DNA from: DASSOY01 sp035776675
GTDB taxonomy: Bacteria > Bacillota > Bacilli > Bacillales > DASSOY01
NCBI GenBank assembly: GCA_035776675.1
Contig: DASTWO010000067.1
Span: 1 to 64,000 of the forward strand
Length of the DNA: 64,000 bases
Direction of reading: 5' to 3'
The notes under the pieces were generated by a model that had not been told where the DNA came from, ran no database searches, and was given only the letters and a program-made list of their open reading frames with translations. This document shows positions 25,272 to 33,806 of the stretch, piece after piece; within the stretch, counting starts at the first letter, position 1, and the number at the start of each line of letters is the position of its first letter. Both the position numbers and the translations under genes were made by a program.

Positions 25272-25871
25272 TTACACATATGGATTTCCGTGAATCCAGA
25301 AACGATACGGATATTCACGGGCTTCTCCGGTATTTTCAATCCCGATCCGAGGTCCTTCAGCGATTTCTTCAGCCGGAATAGGGGTGCCCGCCGGACGAAT
25401 GTACAAAGGGGGCTCGGTCATATCATGGCCGTACAGGTCCATGGGAATGTCTAGTGCCTTCACAAGTTTTCCCGGTCCGCTTGTCAGTTGTTTTCTTTTC
25501 CGATATGATAATTTCTCAAGATGGCCGAACCCTCGGTTCCCACTCATTCTTTCCATTCCGCGAATGGGTTCGACCGCGCGAAGGAGAATGGCTTCGGGTT
25601 TGCCAACCGGACCACTGACGATATTCAAGCAAATATGAATGCCGTAGATCATGTACAAGTAGGCGTGCCCGGGATTGCCGAACATGACTTCTGTTCGTTT
25701 CGTCCGACGGCCGCCAAAGGAGTGCGCGGCACGATCTTCCGGTCCAAGATAAGCTTCTACCTCAACAATTTTACCGGACAATACTCCTTCTTTCGTTTCA
25801 TGGACAAGCTCAGCTCCCAGTAATTGTTTGGATAACTCAAGTGTTGGTTTCCTATAGAAATCAGGATTCAT
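25272..25871 (-). CDS. mpg: DNA-3-methyladenine glycosylase (Mpg/AAG family)
   Basis: A 199-residue monofunctional glycosylase that removes alkylated purines. Family motifs: LLGAELVHETKEGVLSGKIVEVEAYLG (catalytic Glu in VEVEAY), DRAAHSFGGRRTKRTEVMFG, YLYMIYGIHICLNIV and SGPGKLVKALDI. The length is typical of the bacterial AAG group (YxlJ in B. subtilis). It lies 10 bases downstream of the O-methyltransferase gene and is probably co-transcribed with it. The ribosome binding site is weak (AGGAA formed by the end of the upstream gene), which suggests coupling. Confidence 0.92.
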   Translation of the reverse strand: MNPDFYRKPTLELSKQLLGAELVHETKEGVLSGKIVEVEAYLGPEDRAAHSFGGRRTKRTEVMFGNPGHAYLYMIYGIHICLNIVSGPVGKPEAILLRAVEPIRGMERMSGNRGFGHLEKLSYRKRKQLTSGPGKLVKALDIPMDLYGHDMTEPPLYIRPAGTPIPAEEIAEGPRIGIENTGEAREYPYRFWIHGNPYV

Positions 25872-25881
25872 CGCGATCAGA

Positions 25882-26517
25882 TCATTCCTTTACTCGAGCG
25901 AGCAGCAGTCCATCGCCTATAGGCAATAACAGAGATTCCAGGTTTGGGTGGCGGGCTACTTTTTCATTAAATTCCCGTATGGTAACGGTCAATTTATCGT
26001 GATCTTCAAAGTCATAAACCCTTCCGCGCCACAAGGTATTGTCTGCGAGGATGATAGCGCCGGGGTTTGCTAACTCGATTGCCCGATCCAAATAATTTTC
26101 ATAATTCCTTTTGTCGGCGTCAATCAGGAAAAGATCGAATTTCTTTCCTTCAGTCGTCAGTTTTTCAAAACTGTCCAAAGCCTCGCCGGTATAGTAGGTT
26201 ACACGTCCTTCGAATCCTGCCTTTACGAGGTTATTGCCGGCAAGCTGGGCATATTCAGGGTTCAATTCAAGTGATGTCAGGTGTCCGTTATCGGGGAGGC
26301 CGCGCATAATATGGATCCCGCTGTATCCGCCAAGCGCGCCAACTTCCAACGCTTCCTTTGCCCTGGAGATTTTGGTGAGCAAGGTGATCATCTTGCCGTT
26401 TTCCGGTGGCACCGAAATGGCGGGCATGCCTTTTTCCTCGATGCTTTTCAGGACACTTTGCAAGAATTCATCCTCTTCATTTGTAAATCGGGAACGAATA
26501 TATTCTTCCTGGTTCAT
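25882..26517 (-). CDS. SAM-dependent O-methyltransferase family 3
   Basis: A 211-residue class I methyltransferase of the catechol/caffeoyl-CoA O-methyltransferase type. SAM-binding motif I is EVGALGGYSGIHI, followed by LTSLELNPEYAQLA, the metal-binding segment DLFLIDADKRNYENYLD, and ILADNTLWRGRV. The ATG at 26517 has GGAAGG 8 bases upstream; a GTG 9 bases earlier would overlap the ribosome binding site. B. subtilis YrrM, a tRNA U34 (cmo5U) methyltransferase, belongs to this family, so a tRNA rather than small-molecule substrate is possible. It is the first gene of a two-gene unit with mpg. Confidence 0.85.
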   Translation of the reverse strand: MNQEEYIRSRFTNEEDEFLQSVLKSIEEKGMPAISVPPENGKMITLLTKISRAKEALEVGALGGYSGIHIMRGLPDNGHLTSLELNPEYAQLAGNNLVKAGFEGRVTYYTGEALDSFEKLTTEGKKFDLFLIDADKRNYENYLDRAIELANPGAIILADNTLWRGRVYDFEDHDKLTVTIREFNEKVARHPNLESLLLPIGDGLLLARVKE

Positions 26518-26621
26518 TGGCTTCACCTTCCATTTCTTTTATTGCTGATTATACCTGAACAGGCAGGACAATGCACCCTGTCGCGTGTTGGTTTTCATGG
26601 TAGGTGAAACGCCAGGCAGGA

Positions 26622-28145
26622 TTATATGATACCACTCCGAATGGCTCTTGCAGCTGCTTCTGTACGATTTCTCGCATTCATTTTGTGCATCACTGTCGAA
26701 ACGTAGTCTCTTACAGTGTACTCGCTTAGTTGCAATTCCCCGGCAGCTTCCATTGTAGAGGCGCCATCAGCCATTAATTTCAGCACTTCCACTTCTCGAG
26801 GGGATAGATGGAACGGGCTTTCTCTCTTTTCTGGTTGCCCACCACCGAATTTAGCAAGAATTTCGCCGGCGCTTTGCCCGAATTTCATTAAGGCAGTAAA
26901 TGTTTCCCTTGAAAGTTTAAATTTCTTCCCCGGGCCCTGGTCCAGAATGGCAGCACCGATCAATCGGCCTTCTGAAGGCACGTAAATGGGAGCGACAACA
27001 ACAGTTTCCAGTTGGAATTCACGGACGTACCGGGTCGGGAATCCTTCTGTTGCCTCAGAAATGTATATAGGTTGTAAATTCTTCAGGTTTTCCCGGATCG
27101 GTTGTAAATTTCTCAAGTTTTTCTTAATGAGCGGGATATTGTCAATCGGCTCTTTAATGCTTCGAATCGCCTCGTTGTTGAAATGGTAACCAGAGAGCCC
27201 GAAACCTCTGCCCTCATCCGTCGAGTAAGAGAACAATGCACAGCGTTCAAACGGTAAATAGTTAACGAAACCGAACGTGATGTTTTGGATCACTTCGTTC
27301 AGATTTTGTGATCGCATGATCCATTCATTGAACAGAATGACCGCGTCTTTCCATTGCTGTTTCTGTTTGGAGTACCGTAAGGTACTTTCTCCGGCGGACA
27401 AGATTTGCAATGTGAAGGCTATGAATGACAACGTATGTGCCGATTCGCCTTCATTTGTACAGATAAGTAACGTTTCATTCTTCCAGGGAAGGGTAGAAAC
27501 TTTTCGTTCGGTATCCGATTGGGCCGGTAGGTAATTGAGCAATGTTTCGGATAGAAGAAACATAGATTCAGCATGGAGGACACCGTCATGAAAAGAAGGT
27601 CGGCGCCTGGATCCATCTGCAATCTCATTGATTTCGTACCCGTTTTTCGTTCGTTTTGCCTTTGCAATCCATTCAATCGGCAATTGTTGTGAAGAGGCAA
27701 GCTGGTCGAGAAATAAATCTAGATCCAGGTGGTCATGGAACGGATAAGTGAGAATTTGTTCACTGATTTGCGAAAAGAGGAATTGAACGGCTTGGTGATT
27801 GGAATAGTTGTCATCGGCATCGGATTTAATGGCTTTATGGACGGCGTTTTCTAATAAAGTAATGGTGAAAATGACATGATTTGGATGGAAGGGTTTCTCG
27901 AACCTTTGAATCCCCGCCTGGATCTCGTTGAGAAAGGTCTGTGAATCCTTGCTGCTTTCAGAAAACAGATATTCAGAGAAAAAATCGATCGCTATATCCA
28001 GTTCAGCTGCTGTCTTTTCTTTATGTTCACGAAGATGAGCCGCTATTAAACGCCACTCTGCATGAACGGCTTCCCGGTGACGGAAAACAATATTGAGTCC
28101 GTTTTGCAAAATCACCTTCATATGCTGATCCAACGTTAAAACCAT
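26622..28145 (-). CDS. GAF-LuxR transcriptional regulator, paralogue 1
   Basis: A 507-residue protein. The N-terminal helical region (about 1-160) includes HPNHVIFTITLLENAVHKAI. The middle GAF-like sensor region (about 260-420) contains NYLPFERCALFSYS and VVVAPIYVPSEGRLIGAAILDQG. The C-terminal LuxR/FixJ helix-turn-helix is LSPREVEVLKLMADGASTMEAA with LSEYTVRDYVSTVMHKMNARNR. A perfect AGGAGG site precedes the ATG. It is a close paralogue of the gene at 31672-33201; together they bracket the MBL, SCP2 and acyl-CoA ligase genes. It is likely a ligand-responsive activator, with the ligand unknown. The shared promoter motif near 28291 is a candidate binding site. Confidence 0.85.
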   Translation of the reverse strand: MVLTLDQHMKVILQNGLNIVFRHREAVHAEWRLIAAHLREHKEKTAAELDIAIDFFSEYLFSESSKDSQTFLNEIQAGIQRFEKPFHPNHVIFTITLLENAVHKAIKSDADDNYSNHQAVQFLFSQISEQILTYPFHDHLDLDLFLDQLASSQQLPIEWIAKAKRTKNGYEINEIADGSRRRPSFHDGVLHAESMFLLSETLLNYLPAQSDTERKVSTLPWKNETLLICTNEGESAHTLSFIAFTLQILSAGESTLRYSKQKQQWKDAVILFNEWIMRSQNLNEVIQNITFGFVNYLPFERCALFSYSTDEGRGFGLSGYHFNNEAIRSIKEPIDNIPLIKKNLRNLQPIRENLKNLQPIYISEATEGFPTRYVREFQLETVVVAPIYVPSEGRLIGAAILDQGPGKKFKLSRETFTALMKFGQSAGEILAKFGGGQPEKRESPFHLSPREVEVLKLMADGASTMEAAGELQLSEYTVRDYVSTVMHKMNARNRTEAAARAIRSGII

Positions 28146-28290
28146 TCTTCCCCTCCTTTCGTATCCTTGTTCATAGAATTATGCAAAGAGAGTTTTATGT
28201 AAAAACGCGGTGTTTGGGCTATCCGTACATTTGCAATTATCAAAGGCTTCGGAGCAGCATGCGACTTTTATAGGGGTTCGGTCTGAATTT

Positions 28291-28334
28291 TCCTACACCT
28301 ATCGGGATTGAATCAGTTGCTTTTTCCTTATAAT
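28291..28334 (+). promoter_or_regulatory. Promoter of the MBL gene with CCTACAC-type upstream element
   Basis: CCTACACCTATCGGGATTG starts at 28292, and TATAAT at 28329-28334. The gap from the CGG of the element to the -10 is 23 bases, identical to that upstream of the DUF6230-like gene. No -35 consensus is present, as expected for an activator-dependent promoter. Confidence 0.55.
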
Positions 28335-28379
28335 GTTTTATAGTATGTGGATGATCTGACTTCAGGAGTGGAATTTTTT

Positions 28380-29171
28380 ATGGAGATAACCCGTAAAGGG
28401 AAGATAGAAATCGTCAAGATCCCGGTCAATCCTTTCTTTCGTTTAATGTCTGTTTATTTGTATTTTATCGATGGGCTTCTGGTCGACACAGGTCCAAGTG
28501 CCCGCCGGGGAACTTTAATTCCGGTCTTCAAGTCTTGGGACATCCGGCAAGTCGCCGTTACACACTATCACGAGGATCACTCAGGCATGGCCTCATGGCT
28601 TAATCGACATTACACGGCGGATATTTTTGTTCATGAAGAAAGTCTTGGCATCGCGGATCGAACAGCTCGCATTCCGTGGTACCGTGAGTTTTTCTCAGGG
28701 AGAAGGTTGCCATTTCAGGCTAAGCCTTATCCGAGCGTCATCAAGACACCGCAATTTCGGTTCTATCCGATTGAGACACCCGGCCACACCTCTGACCATA
28801 TTGGTTTGTATGAACCGGACCAAGGTTGGCTCTTCTCAGGAGATTTGTATATCACTCCTTATCCGAAGGTGTTTATGAAAGAGGAGTCGATTTCCGATTA
28901 CATTGAGACGCTTAGGAAATTGCAACGTCTGGATTATCGTACGGTTTTCTGTGGGCATGAAGGTGTTGTTTCCAACGGCAAAGAGAAGATGAAGAAAAAG
29001 CTCGACTACCTTGTGAAGGTTCGGGATGAAGTCTTTCATATGCACCGGGCGGGTTTTGACGACCGCACAATCATGAATAAGTTATTTCCCGAGAAGGTGA
29101 AACTGGAGTATCTGTCATTCGGGAGCTTCTCACGGCTCAATTTGGTACGTTCCTGCTACAGAAGTGAATGA
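28380..29171 (+). CDS. Metallo-beta-lactamase-fold hydrolase
   Basis: A 263-residue MBL-fold protein. The zinc motif is intact: THYHEDHSG (His62, His64, Asp66, His67), then ETPGHTSDH, FSGDLYI and CGHEG. The C-terminal 60 residues are helical (KLDYLVKVRDEVFHMHRAG, DRTIMNKLFPEK), resembling the helical tail of glyoxalase II-like or LACTB2-like thioester hydrolases. The ATG at 28380 follows AGGAG by 11 bases; an upstream GTG lies at 28347. It is the first of three plus-strand genes (MBL, SCP2, acyl-CoA ligase), each with its own promoter-like box. A thioesterase or lactonase role on acyl-CoA-type compounds is a guess from context. Confidence 0.85.
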   Translation: MEITRKGKIEIVKIPVNPFFRLMSVYLYFIDGLLVDTGPSARRGTLIPVFKSWDIRQVAVTHYHEDHSGMASWLNRHYTADIFVHEESLGIADRTARIPWYREFFSGRRLPFQAKPYPSVIKTPQFRFYPIETPGHTSDHIGLYEPDQGWLFSGDLYITPYPKVFMKEESISDYIETLRKLQRLDYRTVFCGHEGVVSNGKEKMKKKLDYLVKVRDEVFHMHRAGFDDRTIMNKLFPEKVKLEYLSFGSFSRLNLVRSCYRSE

Positions 29172-29234
29172 AATAGAGGTTGGGCCGGTGGCGGCACGAC
29201 TTTTTTCGGGATGGATTTATAAGTTGTGAGGTTT

Positions 29235-29240
29235 TATAAT
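29235..29240 (+). promoter_or_regulatory. -10 element upstream of the SCP2 gene
   Basis: TATAAT about 100 bases before the SCP2 ATG; no clear -35. Confidence 0.35.
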
Positions 29241-29338
29241 AGTAATAATGGAACCGTTTTCAAGGGATTTGTTGGTGAAGTGAATGAATTATAGCTTCTT
29301 TTATCTAAAAAAAGAAAACATTCGGGGGATTTGCTGTT

Positions 29339-29683
29339 ATGAATAAGACTTACAACATGGATGAAGTATTCGCGAATATTGAAAAGCGGCTGCAGGCCAA
29401 TCCTGATCCAATTGAGGGAATGGAGGCGGTTTATCAATTCGATTTGTCCGGGGATGAAATCGAGACTTATCAGTTGCATCTTTCCAATGGAAAGGCATGG
29501 GTCGGGCAAGAGGAATCTTCTTCCGCGGATTGTCTCATTAAGATGAAGCAGAAGGATTTCATGGAGATGTTATTAGGTCGATTGAATGGTACCACAGCTT
29601 TCATGACAGGGAAGTTAAAGGTGAAGGGCAGCATGGGGCTGGCGATGAAATTGCAAAATGTTCTTGGGCATTATGAGGCATAG
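29339..29683 (+). CDS. SCP2 sterol-carrier-domain protein
   Basis: A 114-residue protein consisting of one SCP2 lipid-binding domain: VYQFDLSGDEIETYQLHLSN, ADCLIKMKQKDFMEMLLGRLN, TAFMTGKLKVKGSMGLAMKLQNVL. The GKLKVKGDxxLAxKLxxLF pattern near the end is the family hallmark. GGGGGA lies about 9 bases before the ATG. SCP2 domains bind fatty acyl chains or acyl-CoA, so its place next to an acyl-CoA ligase and an MBL hydrolase suggests a lipid-handling unit. Confidence 0.9.
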   Translation: MNKTYNMDEVFANIEKRLQANPDPIEGMEAVYQFDLSGDEIETYQLHLSNGKAWVGQEESSSADCLIKMKQKDFMEMLLGRLNGTTAFMTGKLKVKGSMGLAMKLQNVLGHYEA

Positions 29684-29738
29684 ATGACTGTTGATCGGGT
29701 CAGAGAATGGAGAGGTTTCATCATGAATTCGGCATAGA

Positions 29739-29748
29739 ATGGTATAAA
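29739..29748 (+). promoter_or_regulatory. Extended -10 element upstream of the acyl-CoA ligase gene
   Basis: ATGGTATAAA, a TGn-TATAAA box about 32 bases before the start codon. Confidence 0.45.
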
Positions 29749-29779
29749 AAAACCACATGTTTCTGGGGGAGGATCTTTC

Positions 29780-31627
29780 ATGAAGCCGAAAAATTTGATT
29801 GAAATGCTGAGCAGAACGGTGCACCGTTATCCGGACAAAGCGGCGTTGATGTGGAAAAGCGGGGGAAGCTACCAGAGTCTGTCCTATCGGGATCTTTGGA
29901 GAAAGATTCATAATACCGCATCGGGCTTGGCCAGACTGGGAGTCAAACACGGCGATAAAGTAGCGATTTTATCGGAAAATAACCCGATGTGGGCGATTTC
30001 GGATTTTGCTATTGGAAGCTTAGGAGCGGTAAGTGCGCCAATCTATCCGACTCTGCCTTCTGATCAGGTCACCTATATTCTCAAAAATGCGGACGTCCAG
30101 ATAGCGATCGTTGAGAATGAAGAACAGCTTGAGAAAATTAAGCAAGGAGACTCTGATGTCCAACATGTTGTCGTCATGCATCCAGGAACCGGATTCTCAT
30201 CCTCTGAAGGAATATTGTCCTTCCTCGATTTGGATCAAGATGGAGAGCAACATCCTTTTGAAGGATGGGAGCACGAATGGAACAAGATCGACAAGGATCA
30301 GCTGGCGACAATTATTCATACCTCCGGGACAACCGGACCTCCAAAAGGTGTAATGCTCAGCCATGAAAATTTCCTTGTGAATATGGAAGCGGTTCAATTC
30401 TGGATTATTGAATTGCTTCCTGAAGATGTATCTCTTTCTTATTTGCCATTGTCCCATGTATTCGAACGGATGGCAGGGCATTTCATGCCGTTGTCAGTAG
30501 GAGCCACAATTGCTTATGCTGAAAGTATCGACAAAATTCAGGACAATGTGAAGGAAGTCAAACCGACCATTATGACGAGTGTCCCCCGCTTGTTTGAGAA
30601 GGTGTACGCCAAGGTCATTGAACAAATCGAGAACGGCTCGCCGATTAAAAGGAAAATATTCAATTGGGCGCTTGAAGTAGGCAAACAGCGCTATGACTAT
30701 TATCTGAACAGTAAGGTGAACGACTTGCTGCTTCATGAACCAATACCGGCGAAATTACGACGCCAATGGGCACGGGCTGATCGGATGGTTTACCGGAAGA
30801 TTAAGGAGCAGCTTGGAGGTCGAATGAGAGGGATGGTGTCCGGCGGAGGAGCCTTGAACCCAGAGATCGCACGATTTTTCTGGGCGTTGGATTTGCCGAT
30901 ATTGGAAGGATATGGGCTGACGGAAACCTCCCCTGTGATTTCGACTAATCCTATGATCAGGGCCAAGGCCGGAACGGTCGGGAAACCATTGCCGAATTTG
31001 GAAGTGAGAATTGCGCCAGACGGTGAAGTTCTTGTCAAAGGGCCGAGTGTAATGAAAGGCTATTACAAGAATAAAGAAGCCACGGAAAAGGATATTGTCG
31101 ATGGCTGGTTCTATACGGGTGACATCGGAGAGATTGATCAGGAAGGGTATTTGAAAATTATTGACCGAAAAAAGCGCCTCCTGATTCTGTCTACCGGGAA
31201 AAATGTTGCGCCTCAACCAATCGAAAATGCTATGAATGAAAGTCGGTTTATCGATCAATCCGCCATTATCGGGGATAAAAGGAAGTATGTGATTGCTTTC
31301 GTGTCCCCGGATTTTGAGAATCTACTTCCCTGGGCAAGCAAACAAGGCATTACCTCTGAATCAAGAGAAGGGGTTTGCCGCCATCCGGATGTGTTGAACC
31401 TTTTTCAAGAAGAAGTTGAACGGCTGACTCGGACTTTCGCCGGTTATGAACAACCGAAGAAGGTCATTGTTGTCGGGGAAGAATGGACGGTTGAAGGCGG
31501 AGAGCTAACGCCAACGTTAAAGGTGAAAATGAAGAAAATTCAAGAGAAATACAGTCGGGTGATCAATGAAGTGTATGCGCAAGCCGAAACGGCAGCCGGA
31601 CTGGATCATGCTGAAAGAAAAGCGTGA
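29780..31627 (+). CDS. Long-chain fatty acid-CoA ligase (FAA1-like)
   Basis: A 615-residue adenylate-forming enzyme of the eukaryote-like FAA1/FadD15 branch. The P-loop is HTSGTTGPPKGVMLSHENFL near residue 178. SYLPLSHVFERMAGH, GGALNPEIARFFWALDLPILEGYGLTET, YTGDIGEIDQEGYLKIIDRKK and the catalytic lysine in LTPTLKVKMKKIQEKY near the C-terminus are present. It makes acyl-CoA (or acyl-AMP) from free long-chain acids. GGGGAGGAT precedes the ATG. It lies downstream of the SCP2 and MBL genes between two GAF-LuxR genes. A terminator follows. Confidence 0.92.
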   Translation: MKPKNLIEMLSRTVHRYPDKAALMWKSGGSYQSLSYRDLWRKIHNTASGLARLGVKHGDKVAILSENNPMWAISDFAIGSLGAVSAPIYPTLPSDQVTYILKNADVQIAIVENEEQLEKIKQGDSDVQHVVVMHPGTGFSSSEGILSFLDLDQDGEQHPFEGWEHEWNKIDKDQLATIIHTSGTTGPPKGVMLSHENFLVNMEAVQFWIIELLPEDVSLSYLPLSHVFERMAGHFMPLSVGATIAYAESIDKIQDNVKEVKPTIMTSVPRLFEKVYAKVIEQIENGSPIKRKIFNWALEVGKQRYDYYLNSKVNDLLLHEPIPAKLRRQWARADRMVYRKIKEQLGGRMRGMVSGGGALNPEIARFFWALDLPILEGYGLTETSPVISTNPMIRAKAGTVGKPLPNLEVRIAPDGEVLVKGPSVMKGYYKNKEATEKDIVDGWFYTGDIGEIDQEGYLKIIDRKKRLLILSTGKNVAPQPIENAMNESRFIDQSAIIGDKRKYVIAFVSPDFENLLPWASKQGITSESREGVCRHPDVLNLFQEEVERLTRTFAGYEQPKKVIVVGEEWTVEGGELTPTLKVKMKKIQEKYSRVINEVYAQAETAAGLDHAERKA

Positions 31628-31630
31628 AAA

Positions 31631-31662
31631 ACCCATCAGCCCCTATTAAGCTGATGGGTGAA
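31631..31662. terminator. Bidirectional terminator between the acyl-CoA ligase and LuxR paralogue 2 genes
   Basis: ACCCATCAGC / GCTGATGGGT perfect 10-bp stem with a 9-base loop and flanking A- and T-rich runs. Confidence 0.8.
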
Positions 31663-31671
31663 ATGCTTTTA

Positions 31672-33201
31672 TTAAATCATGCCGTTTCGAATCGCCTTAA
31701 CTACGGCTTCCGTCCGGTTTCTCGCTTTCATTTTCTGCATGATGGCTGAGATGTAGTCGCGAACGGTGTACTCACTTAAGTTCAGGGAATCGGCAGCTTC
31801 ACTTGTTGAGGCTCCATCCGCCATTAACTTCAATACATCAATCTCACGTGGAGACAGGTGAGGTGGCGTGGCAACATTTGAAGATGCAGGGCGGTCTCCG
31901 CCGTATTTCGCAAGAATCTCTCCGGCGCTTTGTCCGAATTTCATTAAGGCAGTAAAAGTGGCACGTGAAATTTCGAACCGTTTTCCGGGTCCCTGGTCCA
32001 AAATGGCGGCTCCGATCAACTTGCTGCCCGAAGGGACGAATATGGGCGCTATGACGACAGACTCGAGCTGAAATTGGCGAACATATTGATCAGGTAATCC
32101 CTGTGCAGCTTCAGAGATGTAGATGGGTTGAAGGTTTTTCAAGTTCTCCCCAAGGGGTTGCAACCTTTGTAAGTTCTTCTGGATAAGCGGAACATTTCGA
32201 ATGTCTTCTTTAATACTTTGAATCGCATCATTGTTGAGTTGATGGCCGAATAATCCAAAACCCCTTTGGTCGACAGTGGAGTAGGCAAACAATGCACAAC
32301 GTTCAAAAGGCAAATAGTTAACAAATCCGGACGTTACGTTTTCAATGGCTTCATTCAATGATTGGGACCGCATAATCCATTCATTGAACAAGATAACCGC
32401 ATCTTTCCACTGTTGCTCCTGTCTGGTGTAGGCAAGGGCATTTTCACTGTTCCGGAAAATCTGCAAGGCAAAGGTGACAAACGGGAGAATATGGGAGGTA
32501 CCCGCCTGATTTGTGCATAACAATAACGTGCCGTCATCAGATGGGACAGGATAAATCTTACGCTCTCGTCCCGGTTCCACAGGCATTTTGTTGAGCAAAG
32601 ATTCAGACAGTGCGAACAATGAATCTGCCTGCAGTTCCTTCTTCTCGGGAAACCAATTACGTTTCGTCTTACTGAAAATTTTCTTTGCCTGAACACCGTG
32701 TCCATAATCTTCTAATTTTGCGATCCATTCGACAGGCAGTTGCTGTGAGGAAACGAGTTGATCTAGAAAGGTGTCCATGTTAAGTTGCTCTTTATAAGGA
32801 TGGGCAAGCAAATGCTCGCTCATTTGAGAAAACAAGTATTGAACAGCTTGATGCTGTTGATATTCATCGCCGATCCCAGATTGAATGGCCTCATGGGCTG
32901 CGTTTTCCAGCAACGTAATAATGAAAATAAGGTGATTTGGCCGAAGGGGACTAGAAAACTGCTGCCAATGATCATCCATGTTCCTGAACAAGTCTGCCGT
33001 ATCCTTCCGATTCTCTGAAAACAGGCATTCGGAGAAGAAGCTGATTGTTGCTTCCAACTCATCTACTGAACTATTCTCTGCTTTGTTAAGGTGAACAGAT
33101 ATCTTTTCCCATTCTGACACTATAAGTTGTTGATGTTCTTGAACAACATTCAGGCCATCCCGCAAAACAACCTGCATCTGTCGGCTTAACGTAAGGGACA
33201 T
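31672..33201 (-). CDS. GAF-LuxR transcriptional regulator, paralogue 2
   Basis: A 509-residue paralogue of the regulator at 26622-28145, similar over the whole length: SPLRPNHLIFIITLLENAAHEAI, VNYLPFERCALFAYS, ENLKNLQPIYISEAAQG, GKRFEISRATFTALMKFGQS and the C-terminal LuxR HTH LSPREIDVLKLMADGASTSEAA. AAAGGAGGG lies 7 bases before the ATG. The region around residues 160-230 differs most between the two proteins, which suggests different ligands or partners with the same DNA-binding preference (HTH helices nearly identical). It is divergent from the DUF6230 operon across an intergenic region holding two copies of the CCTACAC element. Confidence 0.85.
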   Translation of the reverse strand: MSLTLSRQMQVVLRDGLNVVQEHQQLIVSEWEKISVHLNKAENSSVDELEATISFFSECLFSENRKDTADLFRNMDDHWQQFSSPLRPNHLIFIITLLENAAHEAIQSGIGDEYQQHQAVQYLFSQMSEHLLAHPYKEQLNMDTFLDQLVSSQQLPVEWIAKLEDYGHGVQAKKIFSKTKRNWFPEKKELQADSLFALSESLLNKMPVEPGRERKIYPVPSDDGTLLLCTNQAGTSHILPFVTFALQIFRNSENALAYTRQEQQWKDAVILFNEWIMRSQSLNEAIENVTSGFVNYLPFERCALFAYSTVDQRGFGLFGHQLNNDAIQSIKEDIRNVPLIQKNLQRLQPLGENLKNLQPIYISEAAQGLPDQYVRQFQLESVVIAPIFVPSGSKLIGAAILDQGPGKRFEISRATFTALMKFGQSAGEILAKYGGDRPASSNVATPPHLSPREIDVLKLMADGASTSEAADSLNLSEYTVRDYISAIMQKMKARNRTEAVVKAIRNGMI

Positions 33202-33337
33202 CAGATTCCCTCCTTTCTACATCATTATTTAGCCTGGAACAGGCTTATTCCAAATTCGTTTCTCTCCGAGTCCTTATCTATTGTCGATTATATCATTTCC
33301 TTCTGTTATATGACAGATATGGAATGGGAAATCCTTA

Positions 33338-33352
33338 CCCTACACTTTTCGG
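33338..33352. promoter_or_regulatory. Orphan copy of the CCTACAC element
   Basis: CCCTACACTTTTCGG, identical to the copy at 33663-33677 but without a -10 box 23 bases downstream. It immediately precedes an aldehyde dehydrogenase remnant, so it may be a leftover of a deleted promoter, or act on the divergent luxR gene. Confidence 0.45.
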
Positions 33353-33373
33353 AAGTGGAAACTCGCTCCGGCA

Positions 33374-33631
33374 ATGGCGGCAGGATGTCTTACGATCCTG
33401 AAGCTAGCACCTGATCGCATTGAATCAAAGGTTGGCCCCGGAACAGACCCGCAAAATGACCTTAGACCTGTTATCAGCAAAGCTCAACTTTAAAAGATTC
33501 AAACGGGTTGGGATGAGAGGGCATCGGTTTTGACAGGAGGTCAAATTCCAGAAGATCTCAACGAAGGCTATTATATGGAATCGAAATCGGTGATTTGCGA
33601 TTTGAATGGCCGGCCAGTGACTCTTTTTTAG
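33374..33631 (+). pseudogene. Aldehyde dehydrogenase fragment with internal stop
   Basis: One reading frame gives KVGPGTDPQNDLRPVISKAQ and L, then TAA at 33491-33493, then KIQTGWDERASVLTGGQIPE and DLNEGYYMES before a final TAG. This is the familiar aldehyde/methylmalonate-semialdehyde dehydrogenase stretch (KVGPGTDPxTDxGPVISKAQLEKI...GAxVLTGG...PEDLNxGYYVEPT), interrupted by a single nonsense codon where Glu is expected. Only about 75 codons of roughly 480 remain; the catalytic part is gone. The remnant lies between two copies of the CCTACAC element, consistent with deletion of a once co-regulated gene. Confidence 0.65.
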
Positions 33632-33662
33632 CCCCTTATTTTGTAGGGAGAACCTGGGGCGG

Positions 33663-33706
33663 CCCTACACTTTTCGGTATTGTGGAGAAAGGGTTATTTT
33701 TATAAA
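33663..33706 (+). promoter_or_regulatory. Promoter of the DUF6230 operon with CCTACAC-type element
   Basis: CCCTACACTTTTCGGTATTG at 33663-33682 and TATAAA at 33701-33706. The element-to--10 distance equals that of the MBL promoter. The -35 position has no consensus. Confidence 0.55.
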
Positions 33707-33806
33707 ATTTTTGATGTAAGCGATTTCCCGTTTAGTGATGATGCATGAAAGGGTATTACTTTAACAGGAGATTTTCGAAAATTCAAATCATGGAGAGGTG
33801 AAGTTT

